From contig JACTAT010000107.1 in NCBI GenBank assembly GCA_014526335.1, positions 62,001-126,000 of the forward strand: a stretch of DNA of 64,000 bases, written 5' to 3'. This DNA is from Chrysaora quinquecirrha (lineage: Eukaryota; Cnidaria; Scyphozoa; Semaeostomeae; Pelagiidae). Made by a program: the position numbers and the translations under genes. The notes under the pieces are model-generated. The model was given only the letters and a program-made list of their open reading frames with translations, was not told the origin of the DNA and did not search any database. This document shows positions 22,801 to 34,600 of the stretch, piece by piece (the first letter of the stretch is position 1; each line of letters starts with the position of its first letter).

Positions 22801-25010
22801 TAGTCCCTAAAAAGGAGGAAAATGATCCCAAGAAATTGACCGATTCTGGCCAAAAAGGTAAGGCTTTACTAAGGTAAAATGACCAAAAATCGGTCAAAAT
22901 TCAAAGGTTTCCAAAATGATTCCAAATGATCAAAAAAAGTTGCCCTAAGGCTAAAATAAGGCCTTTGTCCCTTTTATGGGCCCAAAGTATGATTAGTCTC
23001 TAAAAAAGAGAGAAATGACCCCAAGAAATCGACCGATTTTTTCCAAAAAGGTAAGACTATACTAAGGCAAACTGACCAGCAATCGGTCAAAATCAAACGT
23101 TTCCAAAATGACTTCAAATGATAAAAAAAATTGTCCTAAGGCTAAAATAAGGCCTTCTTCCCTTTTATGGGCCCAAAGTATGATTTAGTCTCTAAAAAAG
23201 AGAAAAATGACCCCAAGAAATCGACCGATTTTTTCCAAAAAGGTAAGGCTATACTAAGGCAAAATGACCAAAAATCGGTCAAAATCACAGGTTCCCAAAA
23301 TGATTCTAAATGATCAAAAAAGTTGTCTTAAGGCGAAATTAAGGCGCTTTATCCCTTTTATGGGCCCAAAGTATAATGATTTAGTCCCTAAAAATGAGGA
23401 AAATGATCCCAAGAAATCGACCGATTTTTCCCAAAAAGGTAAGGCTATACTAAGGCAAAATGACCAAAAATCGGTCAAAATCACAGGTTCCCAAAATGAT
23501 TCCAAATGATCAAAAAAGTTGTCTTAAGGCGAAATTAAGGCGCTTTATCCCTTTTATGGGCCCAAAGTATAATGATTTAGTCCCTAAAAAGGAGGAAAAT
23601 AATCCCAAGAAGTCGACCAATTTTTGCCAAAAAGGTAAGGCTATACTAAGGCAAAATGACCAAAAATAGGTCAAAATCACAGGTTCCCAAAATGATTCCA
23701 AATGGTCAAAAAAGTTGTCTTAAGGCGAAATTAAGGCGCTTTATCCCTTTTATGGGCCCAAAGTATAATGATTTAGTCCCTAAAAAGGAGGAAAATGATC
23801 CCAAAAAATCGACCAATTTTTGCTAAAAAGTTAAGGTTATACTAAGGAAAAATGACCAAAAATCGGTCAAAATTCAAAGGTTCTCAAAATGATTGCAAAT
23901 GTTCAAAAAAAGCTATCCTAAGGCTAAAATAAGGCCTTTGTCCCCTTTATGGGCCAAAAATATATTGATTTAGTCCCTAAAAAGGAGGAAAATGATCCCA
24001 AGTAATTGACTGATTCTGGCCAAAAAGGTAAGGCTATACTAAGGTAAAATGACCAAAAATCGGTCAAAATTCAAAGGTTCCCAAAATGATTCCAAATGAT
24101 CAAAAAAGTTGTCCTAAGGCGAAATTAAGGCGCTTTATCCTTTTTATGGGCCCAAAGTATAATGATTTAGTCCCTAAAAAGGAGGAAAATAATCCCAAGA
24201 AATCGACCGATTTTTTCCAAAAAGGTAAGACTATACTAAGGCAAACTGACCAGCAATCGGTCAAAATCAAACGTTTCCAAAATGACTCCAAATGATAAAA
24301 AAAATTGCCCTAAGGATAAAATAAGGCCTTCTTCCCCTTTATGGGCCCAAAGTATAACGATTTAGTCCCTAAAAAAGAGGGAAAAGACCCAGAGAAATGC
24401 ACAGATTTTTCCAAAAAGGTAAGATTATACATACTACGGCAAAATGACCGAAAATCGGTCAAAATCAAAGGTTCCCAAAACGATTCCAAATGATGAAAAA
24501 AATGCCCTAATGCTAAAAACGGCCTTCTTCCCCTTAAGGGTCCAAAATATATTGGTTTAGTCCCTAAAAAGGAGTAAAATTATCCCCAGAAGTCTACCGA
24601 TTTTTGCGTAATAGGTATAAGGCTATATATACTAAGGCCAAATGACCGAAAATCGGTTGAAATTAAAGGTTCCTTAAATAACTTCAAATAATGAAAAAAG
24701 TTCCTCTAAAGCTAAAATAAGGCCCTCTTCCCCTTCATGGGGCCAACATATATTGATTTAGTCCCCATGAAGGAAAATGACCCCCAGAAATTGACCGGTT
24801 TCTGTCAGGCAAGGCCATGTTAAGTTAAAATGGACAAAATGGTGATAAAATGGAGGGTTCCCAAAATGATCCCAAATCAATTAAAATGGTATTCTAAAAA
24901 TATAGCTAATAAGGTCTTCTACCTCTTTGTGGCTCCAAAATATGTTGATTTAGTCCCTAAAAACGATGAAAATTACCCCCAGATATCGACCAATTTTTGC
25001 CAAAAAGATA
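19900..25010. repeat. Satellite, period about 197 bp, with higher-order structure
   Basis: About 26 monomers. The marker GATTTAGTCCCTAAAAA recurs at 20345, 20530, 20726, 20923, 21116, 21318, 21516 and on, mean step about 197 bp. Each monomer carries AAATCGACCGATTT and GACCGAAAATCGGTC, short dyads that share the half GACCGATTT. Outer monomers are diverged and central ones nearly alike, as expected from unequal exchange. Open frames on both strands here are repeat artefacts. Confidence 0.96.
20440..22215. repeat. 986-bp higher-order repeat (five monomers)
   Basis: Private variants recur exactly 986 bp apart: GAAAACATTCCCTAGAAATC (20545/21531), GGCAATATTAAGACCTTCG, and GACCGAGACTG (21157/22143). 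The second unit is thus a recent copy of the first five-monomer block. Confidence 0.85.
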
Positions 25011-25299
25011 GTATTCAACTTTTAATACAGTGGATTTTTCTCTCAGAAGGATATAAGATATTTTTAGGGACAATGTTGTCGTAGATTCTCGTCTTACAAA
25101 CAAAGTTGTTCCGAAAGATTTTCCAAAACATAAATTTAATTTTTTACAGCAATCGTGTCTTAATTTTTATATGAAGACACAGAAATTCAATTGCAGCTTT
25201 ATCTTATCAGATCTGTTAAAATTTTATTACAAATTCTATAAGTAAATTTAAATGTTCAATATTCTTTGCCTTTAAATAGTAAGAAATATCAAATTCCAC

Positions 25300-25460
25300 C
25301 CGAAACCACTTGGACGGCTAATAGCGCCCCGCTAATCGCTAATGACAAGGGAGCGCCGTAGGTGCGGGAGGTGAAACGCGCATTGACCCTTGTGTCCAGG
25401 GAGCGCCGAATGACAACCTTCGGTCATTGCGCTACCCCTGGAAGCGATTTTCGCATTTCC
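25300..25460. other. GC-rich segment with repeated GGGAGCGCCG
   Basis: GGGAGCGCCG occurs twice and AATGACAA/GGTCATT pairs suggest a folded element. No partner in the window. Confidence 0.4.
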
Positions 25461-25506
25461 TACTGTTTAGGACTAGTATAATATATTTTTGGCTGCCAGT
25501 CACCCT

Positions 25507-25606
25507 TGGTCAAGGTCATGTCATGGTCAATGAAAAATTCTTGTAAAGGTCAAGTTAAGGTCAAAGTGGAGGTCAAAGAAAATTCAAGGTCAATAAAAAG
25601 GTCAAA
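25507..25606 (+). promoter_or_regulatory. Cluster of eight GGTCA half-sites
   Basis: Eight GGTCA pentamers, all on the plus strand, within 100 bp; two are in the extended TCAAGGTCA form bound by ERR/NR5A-type nuclear receptors. Spacing varies (1 to 17 bp), so it is not a simple tandem repeat. Function is unproven. Confidence 0.35.
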
Positions 25607-26391
25607 AGTTCCGTAGAGGTAAAAAATCGTGTGAGCATGCCTGAAACAAGACCCTGGGTATAATAATTGTGACCCTCAAGATGTATGAGAATCTCGAAGT
25701 ATAAAAAAATATCGTACTGTAGTTGTAAAGACACAGAAAAAGATATTTTTTCTACCATTCATAATCTTCATAGTAACTTTATATTTCACTGTAAAATAAT
25801 TTGGAACATTGAATTTGATCAAATTTGATAAGAATATGAATATTTTGAAAAACTATATTGGAACTCTGAACATAAAAAGCAGCATTTAATTTCAATAGGA
25901 TTGATTTATGGTTAACTATCAGATGGTCTCTAGGATATTATTTGATAGACCGAGGTTGCTTAACACTGAAATGAAGTCATTAGGAAATTGTCTTTGTATG
26001 TCCACTAATACCATTTTGAGAGCCAATCTTGTTTCTGTGAAAAAGTGGAATCAAATTTCATCATTCAGCATATACATGACTGACAATGCAGACAGAATCG
26101 CTTTCCTTACATTTTTTAACAAAATCAACAGCAAAACAAAAACATTGGTCCAGTTATTATAGTAGGATGTCTTAGGTTTTTGGAACTGCTAACTTAGAAA
26201 AAGGTTCTTCAAGATTTTCCTCACTCGCTAGGAAAAACCTACTGAAACCATTCGAGGTTAGCCTAATGTCCTTTTTGAGAAAAAAAAAATAAAAATAGTA
26301 ACTATTATAACAAAAAGTAACGACTATAACAAAGTGTCAATTGTTTATACACATTTAAAGACCGTTAAATGTCAACAATCAACGCCTTATG

Positions 26392-26673
26392 CCTCTACTA
26401 ATGTACGGCAGTGCAACATGGACTTTGAATTACTAACAAGTTAGGCAATTCCGTACAGTTCAACAGCGTCACTTAAGGAGAATGCCAAAGATAAAATGGG
26501 ACAGTTACGTCAGCAACGAAGAAGTTCTCGCAACGGCGTGTGGAAGATATAGAAATCTCACTGATTATATCTAGATATAGAAAGAGCTCGACTACGTGTT
26601 GGCTAGGCTATGTGACCAAGATGGAAAATTGTCTTCCAGCGAAAGCCTTTTGTATGCTGAAATGGAACTCAGG
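26392..26673 (+). pseudogene. Non-LTR retrotransposon C-terminal remnant
   Basis: Translated plus strand reads LMYGSATWTLN, QFRTVQQRHLRRMPKIKWDS, YVSNEEVLATACG and, after a frameshift, WLGYVTKMENCLPAKAF. This is the usual end of a LINE reverse transcriptase (LLYGSETWT..R.LRRI..I.W.D.V.N.EVL..RRLRWLGHV.RM). There are at least three stops and one frameshift, so it is dead. Confidence 0.78.
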
Positions 26674-26693
26674 GGCGGATCTAGAATTCTTGA

Positions 26694-26708
26694 ATGGGGG
26701 GGGGGGGC
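26694..26708. repeat. Poly(G) tract
   Basis: An uninterrupted run of G. Similar runs occur at about 48897, 57979 and 58287. Confidence 0.8.
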
Positions 26709-27431
26709 GATAAGTTTGCCACAGTTGGCATCTGTGGCCATGATTTCCTAATACAACCACTCATTTTCGGGGTAATATCCACTTGGACATCTGAACGATT
26801 AAGGAACCTACATCTATTATAAGAACACCTCAACCAAAAGAAAACTGTCAATGTTAATGGTCATCTTGAAGGTAAACAACTTTTGGTGTTGCATAAAGGC
26901 AGCAAATACAGGGTTTCTTAGCAGTAGCGTACCTAGACATTCAACACTGGAGAGGCAAAAGGGTGTGGCCAAGGATAAATAGGGCGTGGTTTTAAGGATA
27001 AATACTCAAGTTGTACCCTGCGCACAACAATATAACTCCTCTAATTTACTGAAGCTATTCGAGGTTAGCCTAATGTACTTTTTGAGTAAAAGAAATGTCA
27101 AATTATCACTCCAATCATTAGTCATCACGTGAGGGTTGTAGATCAGCCAATAAGGACATAGCAGAAATTTTTAACTTGCATAGGCAAGCCATATTAGGTA
27201 ATTATCTGGAAACATGTGTAAGCATAACAGTTAGAAGGTGTTATTCTCGAATCAGTTGCACAAAGACGTGAAAGCGAATAGGATGTACGTCAAGAAAGCA
27301 ACTCCCTGGCTTACGCCAGTGGAGGGGAGTAGCTGTAACTCAACAGGATTGTCGCTAACTAGAAGTAATGACTGTCAACTTAGGCCTACGAAAATAGTGC
27401 ATATAATACTTAAAACACAACAAGTTGTCTT

Positions 27432-28563
27432 CCTTGAGAGTGTCTTAGGCAGGGAATTTTCCATAACAATCTGACTTTCAACCTAACTTTGAATTTTATT
27501 ACACATTCTGGGTAAATCAATAGCGCTGATTCCAAATCCGAGATGGGCCCTGTGAAACTTTGACCGGAAGTTGGACTTCTCGATGACGTCATAAAAGTGC
27601 ATTTTTTGCTCTTTGACTGCAATATCTCTCTACTAGTGCATACAAGAAGGTTGATAAGTACAAATATGGATTCTCCTGACTTAGAGCTTTCGAATGATAT
27701 ATAATAAGCTTGATTTTACTAAACTTTAGCCAAATCATGACGTCATCGCGATGACGTCATCGTCGTAAAAAATTCTTATTTTGGTAAAATATTTTGCCGT
27801 GGAAACGGTACACATCAACATAAATAGTAGAAAAAAAGTCATAGTATATGTACTTGATCACATTTAAAAAAATTTTTCCGTGGATAATGGATGCGCATTA
27901 ATGTAATGGGTTTTTCACTTGGGTCGATGTGGTAAATTTGCTTGAAACATGTTCCAACTATGTGAGACCTTTATGTGGCTTCAATGATTGCTTGAAGAGT
28001 GTAAATGTTCCCATTTCTCATATTTTATTTAATTGAGATATCAGTTGCAAAGTAAGACACAAACGGTACAAATAAACATACCAACGCCAGCAAATCATTA
28101 TAAAAATGGCTATGGCAACGTAAAAGTTGTTTAAATACAAGCAAGTACAGATGCGATCGACTTATTCTACTATTTATGTTGATAGGTACAATTTCCACGC
28201 AAAGTTGTTTACCAAAATGAGAATTTTTTACGACGATGACGTCATCGCGATGACGTCATGATTTGGCTAAAGTTTAGTAAAATCAAGCTTATTATATATC
28301 ATTCGAAAGCTCTAAGTCAGGAGAATCTATATTTGTACTTATCGACATTCTTGGATGCACTAGTAGAGAGATAATGCAGTCAAAGGGCAACAATGCACTT
28401 TTATGACGTCATCGAAAAGTCTAACTTCCGGTCAAAATTTCACAGGGCCCATCTCGGATTTGGAATCAGCGCTATCGATTCACCCAGAATATGTAATAAA
28501 ATTCAAAGTTAGGTTGAAAGTCAGATTGTTATGGAAAATTCCCTGCCTATCTTACCCTGAGAA
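27432..28563. mobile_element. 1.1-kb foldback element (~400-bp inverted arms)
   Basis: Left arm about 27432-27830 and right arm about 28168-28563 are reverse complements with some 90% identity by eye, around a 337-bp unique centre. Each arm holds a perfect 24-bp palindrome (27738-27761 and 28236-28259) with two TGACGTCA octamers. No coding capacity. The right end overlaps the proposed IPO4 stop codon. Confidence 0.9.
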
Positions 28564-28679
28564 CAAAGGTGAACAAATAATCTTCACAACAGTTTTGCTT
28601 AGTAATGCTTCCAGTACTTTCAAGATTTGTTGCTCCGCATTCCGTAAAAAGGGCTTGCGTTCTTTCTTATTAGGGGAGT
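28552..28679 (-). CDS. IPO4: IPO4 probable terminal exon w24
   Basis: 128 nt, entered in phase 1 after tttccttaaag and ending at TAA (28552-28554). It encodes DSPNKKERKPFLRNAEQQIL and KVLEALLSKTVVKIICSPLF. NAEQQILKVLEALLS resembles the helical C-terminus of the family. The stop overlaps a possible donor (GG|gtaaga), so a further exon cannot be excluded. The stop also lies at the edge of the foldback element at 27432-28563. Confidence 0.55.
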
Positions 28680-31600
28680 CTTTAAGGAAAGGAGTTTGGT
28701 AAAGTATAGGGCTGGACGAATGGTAACTGATGATAGCATTTTCTTATACTGTCTGTCATTCGAAGCTTGAAAGCTTTGTTATGCAGAGAGGCTGCACGAA
28801 TACTCCGAATTTAGATCTTTAGGTTTAGCTAGCTTTATCATAGTTTTTAGGATTACAAACCTTGTGTTAATCCGGAATCCAGATTAAGTAAGGATTGAAG
28901 TAGATGAGTAAGCAAATGTGCAGTGTGAGCAATAATCTGCAAGGAGCAATCAATCGAAATTGAAGAAAATAAAATTTGAATAATGTCAACATCAGTATAG
29001 TAATAGTAGTTATGAAATCGAGGCATAACAAGGTAAGTCCAAAACGTTACCGCTCGCAATGAGGCGTGTAGCGTCTAAATACATCACAAAGATAGGCCTA
29101 ACTAACTCTTAATTGTTTCAATAGAGAAACAGGCCATTGCAGGCCTAGCATAATATATAGACTAATCACATAAGTTGTTGTTATCGCTATTGAGTTGAAT
29201 TGCTGGACGCCCAAACTACTAGGGCCAACTACTCAAACCAATCTGAACTCTGAGCAAACAGCTGAAGGGTTGTTGTTGCTATTGCCAAAGAGTGGTACTC
29301 ACGTAATAAGTCTATATAATCTAAAAAAGATGTCCTTGAATTGTGAAAAAGACACATGAGAATGTCCAGACTTACAATTTGATTCCCACTTTGATATAAT
29401 AGCACGAAACATTTCATAACCGTCTCGTTTTCCCTTTTGTCTTCTTTTATTGGTAAATGTTGTAAAATAACCGGTATAACCTGCGAAAGATGCGAAAAAT
29501 ATATCAAAAGCAATTGTCTAAGAGGGAATTTATACTCAGATGCAGATCGAAATGCACCAATCAGGAAAGTGAAGCTTAATTAATTTTGTGCTTTGAACAC
29601 AAGGGGAAGATCAAAAGAATAAAAACACTTTTTGTCTGAGATGTAAATTGATTTGTCCTGTTTTGATGTTGATACTCTGACCAGTGTAAGACGAAAATTG
29701 TTTTTAATTCTATTGGTCTTGCCACTGTATTGATTTGTGTTTAAAACTACTTATTCACCAAAGGCGATAAAAAATAATGAACAAGAACTGACCTGTTCAA
29801 GAGGGATGACATTACCATTAGCAATGATCATTCTTGCGACAGCACCACATATATTATCACTGACAAGCGACGATGATGTTTTATTCAGAACTACAGACAG
29901 TGACTGCAACATATTGCTATAAAATCTATACATTTGTTAAGAATCTTTTTCTCTTGCAGGGTGATGTCCAGGCGTGGAGATTCAAGAAAATCTGCCTGGT
30001 TACCGTATATCTTCGTATTCCCCTTTGGATGGAGCTCCCAATCCAGCTGGTCCCAGACACTCCTTTGATAGTGTATGTGCAAGCTCTTGACGGGATGAAT
30101 TAAGGGACACTCTTTTGCCAATTGCTGTAAAACTCACTTTTCCTAAGAACAATAGCTTATTCATAAATCTGCAAATGATTGCTCCTTTTGAGATTGATTT
30201 TTAAATTAGCGTCCTTGGCGCTTAATCGCGGAAATACGGTATATTCTAAAGGCAAGACGGATTGCACTAATATAACGTAGAGCTTATCTTTAAGCTCGTC
30301 AAGACTAGTATTAGACTCTAAAGGGTTTCTAAGGAAGCTAAAATTGTTGATGAATATTTCTTATCCATTCTCCTGTTTCCACATGATCGATAGTTATTAT
30401 TGGTCATGACTTTATGGCACTCGGGCCAAAAGTAAACAGCGAGTTATTCTGGACCAAACTTCAACGTCAATAGGGTTGTAGTTTGCACTTTCTAGTGATT
30501 GGGCCTCTCTGCATTCGCCAAACCTGCTCCAATGGCGACACACAGACAACCATTTAAACTTATGATTTGGGAAAGCAGGCTTAACATTTCTAAGGGACAT
30601 GCCAGAACTATTTGTAATGAAGCATTTTTGGACTTTGCCGTTCCTAGGGTACCCGAGCCGTAGCCGCTGAGCAGGGGGGATGAGGAACTGGGAAGGAGAT
30701 GAAGAAAGAAAAGCGCTCTCTCTTCATCTCCTTCCCAGTTCCTCATCCCCCATTCTCAGTGGCTACGGATCTGGTACCCAGGGTAGCTTTGCTGCTGCAA
30801 AACATTGGAAAAAATACAATAGAACCGAACTGATCAACATTGATTGCAGATTGCATTGAAGTGATTACAACTGCCCATTCCTAGCGACTGCAATTATAAA
30901 TAGACAAATAGATTATTCTTGAAGGATACGGTATGGTGACTTCACGTCCACTTTCTGCAAGTACACCTAAAGCAAAAGCTGAATTACTTATCACTTCTTC
31001 ATCCTCATCTGATAATGTTTCAAAAAAGAGGTTAACGAGCTGTGGCACAAAGTCTGAAATATGCTTTTCCATTGCTTGAATAATCTATGAAAGATATTTA
31101 TCAGTAAGTTTATCAGTAACTAATAAATCTTAGTGAAGATTAAATTCTCTTTAAAGAATAAAAGACTTGGGTGAGGTGAGGGTAAGAAAAATATGAGCGG
31201 TTTTTGGTTTTCGCCCCTTAAAAAACTAAGCATGTTCGATAGAAAAATTAGAAATGAAAACAGTAAATTTGCAAATTTGAGTTTTTAAGCTTATTTGTCT
31301 CCCATCTCATTTTCATTCGATATTTTAACATTCGATAATTTAGCATCTAAAAATCTAATCTAAATCGAATATCAAGCCATTGAGTTACTATAAATGATGC
31401 GTGCGTATGAAGATATACAAAACTGCTGACTCAGCAATGCCTCGCCTTGGAAAGGCAGAACAGGATCTTAAGACATTCAAAAATTTTGTTATCAGTCGAG
31501 GGGTTATCGCAGACATTTTCAGGTGGTTTCGCTGAGGCAAAAATGGTTCCGTACAATGAAACGATATAATTTGGACGTCGCAGACCAACGAGAACCGACA

Positions 31601-34600
31601 AATGGTGTCCCCAGACTGAATGATCAGTAATAAATCAAAATGGACAGTTGCGTACAGCATGGCTTACCTCAGCTAGTGTCCCAACTGCGAACGATCTTTC
31701 AGATACGGCGCATGTTCTTCTCTGTAGAAATAAAAACATTCAAAGCAGTTCAAGATGGATATTGTTCGTAATGGATATTGTTCACCTTATTTCATGTCCA
31801 AAGTTTTTGAAAACGTTATTCACTGTAGAGTTGTATTGGGACGAAAAGAGAATATGCGTTTTTTTATAATGGCAAATTATTGAACAGGAATAAGAAACCA
31901 AATAAGAACCCTGAAGCCTGAGAAAAGGATTCAATCTTGATCTAAGGTTAAAATTGGCATTAGGGCCGATTCTGATAACGGTAGTCTTGGTAGACTTAGA
32001 ATTAGTGTCTATTGGGCGATGAATTCTGCACAAGCCAGGCTCGGCAAGTTTGGAAGGTGTACTAGACTCGTAGATTCTCATTTTTGTTGATGCAGTTGTA
32101 TGTAAAACCTGTCTCCAGGCCAAAATCGGATTTCCTCGAGTCTAAACCGTCAAATCGATTTGGTCTCTAGTACTGGTCACAAAATCTGCCAAAATATTGG
32201 AAATGTTGCCTTGGTATCGAAACAAGATGTAGATTTCGAAAGAAGATGCTCTGGGCGAGGAAATCCAAAGGAATTCTTTTATAACTATCAGGAGACATGC
32301 AGTGCAGCATGTTGCATCATTTTTTGTAGAAATTCAGATCACCCTAAAGCACTAATCAACTTTGCTTTCGGGGGAAGGGGGGATCAAGTCAGCGAGTATT
32401 GCCAAGTGAAAAAGCCTGAAAATATGATGGGAGTTCCAAGTAATTCTGGCAGGCATTGTAGTATTCTTATAAAAAAGCATGTAAAATACAAAGAAAACTC
32501 GTAAAAAAGGATCAAAACAGCATAAAACAAACCGTTCTTTTGACCAGCTGTGGTAAAATGCCAGTGAAATAAGGTTTGAAGACTTCACCGCCGATTGCCT
32601 GTGCCAATGATGGTAGTAGATCAGCTGTTTTCTCAATCAGCATAGCATCGAGTTCAGCATGAGATTCATCATCATCATCAGTTAATACATCATCATCACC
32701 ACTACGCTGACATGGTGTCTAGATAAGTAAAAGCAGAAAGAACATTGAGGATGGTGTGGCATTCTATAATATTAATTTTATGGTATGGTAAGGAATGGTA
32801 CGATACGTTATTTCATTTTGCGGTATAATATGGTACTGTATTGTATACACGCTTTTTTTATAAAGAACCTAGCTAAAGGCCTAGTTATTAAAGTTCCTTA
32901 TTTTTGGACTTCTTTTGAGACGATTGTAGTTCCAAAAGTTCCTCAATAGTTCCTTAATTTTAACTGCATTTTCAGTTTCATGACTACTATACAGAGACCC
33001 TTAGATTGGAGCAAAGCTTGAGACTACTCACAGAAACATTTGTTACATCTGTAACGAACAATTTATGTGATTTTGGACTGCAAAAATGAAAGGAACCGGC
33101 ATTGTAATTCTTGATTTTTTGCAGTGATAAAACTATTCAACAATAAAAGGTTCTTTAGTTATTTTCTGTCTAGTAGTAAAAGTTCTTTAAATTTTCAAGC
33201 CTTCTACATGTAGGTTCCTTATCAAGTGGTTCCTTATACAAAAAGAGTGTAGATTAATATGGTATTGGATAGTACGTTGCCCACTTTTGTAATAAAGCAC
33301 CACTTCATAAAGAATATAGTATAACACTGTATGACATAGAATGGTATGGTATGGTATGCGTTGGTGGTTTGGTAAAACGTTATATACGGTGTGGTATGCT
33401 ATGGTATTGATGGCACAGTATGGTATGGAAAAGGATGACTTTGTATGTAATTGCACGTTGCGGAATAATATGGCACTGTAAACACGCACGAGATGATATA
33501 CAAGTAAAAGTTGGGAGGCTGTATAAATTACAATATTGAAAGGATGGGGGCATCTGAGTGTGTGAAACATGCAGTTTCTTCTAAGCCTTTAATAACTGTT
33601 TCCGAGGGAAAAACCAGAAAATATTGACCCGAAGTCGTGAGTACAAGGCCGAGTTGGTGACGTTTTACAGAGGCTGAGGGTTAATATTTTCGGTATTGCC
33701 CAAAGGAAACAGTTATTATATGCTTTATTACCCTATGGACAGGGCATGGTAATGGCCTTAAAATAATGATTACAAAACGCGTATCATGGTAGAAGCCATT
33801 ACAACAAAGCCATTTGGTGCTGCGTTCTATATCTAAAAATCGCGAACGTTTGGCGTAATGAGCGGTCATTACCAGATAATAATGCCCCATCGTTACGTCA
33901 CATCCGAGCGTTTCAGACGATCAAATTGCACAACGGAGTTGCGGCCCTGATCATAGGGTAAACAGATACAGTACAGGATGGTAGTATACAAACCCTTTCC
34001 ATTAATAGGTCATTTATAGCAGTGGCTATCGATATATTATGGTATTGTATATTATGGTATTGTATGGTATGGTATGGTATTGTATGGTATGGTATGGTAT
34101 GGAATGGTATGATATTGTATGGTATGGTTTGGTTTGAATGGTATGATATTGTGTGGTATGGTATTGTATGTTATGGTATGGTATTGTATTGTATGGTATT
34201 GTATGGTATGATATTGTATGGTATGGTATTTTACTGTATGGTACGGTATGGTGTTGTATGGTATGATATTGTATGGTATGATATTGTATAGTATGGTATT
34301 GTATGTTATGGTATGGTATGGTATTGTATGGTATTGTATGGTATGGTATGGAATGGTATGATATTGTATGGTATGGTTTGGTTTGAATGGTATGATATTG
34401 TGTGGTATGGTATTGTATGTTATGGTATGGTATTGTATTGTATGGTATTGTATACATTGTACAGTAGTTATTCGATTATCCGACCCCTCCTTTATCCGGA
34501 CTTCGATTATCCGGTCCGTCAAAAATGTTCAGCTACGAAAGCATTATTGAGCGAATATTCTATTTTTCTTTGCTCAAACCATTTTAAGATCAAAATATCA

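Larger units (their letters stand above)
26240..27092. repeat. Direct repeat pair ATTCGAGGTTAGCCTAATGT
   Basis: A block of about 40 bp (CTGAA.C.ATTCGAGGTTAGCC..TTTTTGAG) occurs at about 26241-26281 and 27050-27090, around the retrotransposon remnant at 26392-26673. Confidence 0.6.
32760..34455. repeat. (TATGG)n pentanucleotide tract
   Basis: Dense and nearly pure at 34030-34455, scattered and diverged at 32760-32850 and 33255-33430. A segment containing TTTGGTTTGAATGGTATGATATTGTG is repeated about 245 bp apart (34128 and 34375). Long open frames on both strands (Tyr/Met/Val- or His/Thr/Ile-rich) are artefacts of the 5-bp period. Confidence 0.93.

Noticed and set aside
20380..25084. Repeated open frames of 60-84 codons on both strands
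   Set aside because: They recur with the 197-bp satellite unit and change frame with small indels.
29229..29375. Extension of IPO4 exon w22 to the stop at 29229 (SLDILMCLFHNS..)
   Set aside because: A perfect donor (ATT|gtaagt) ends the conserved part and a further in-phase exon follows; retained only as a possible intron-retention end.
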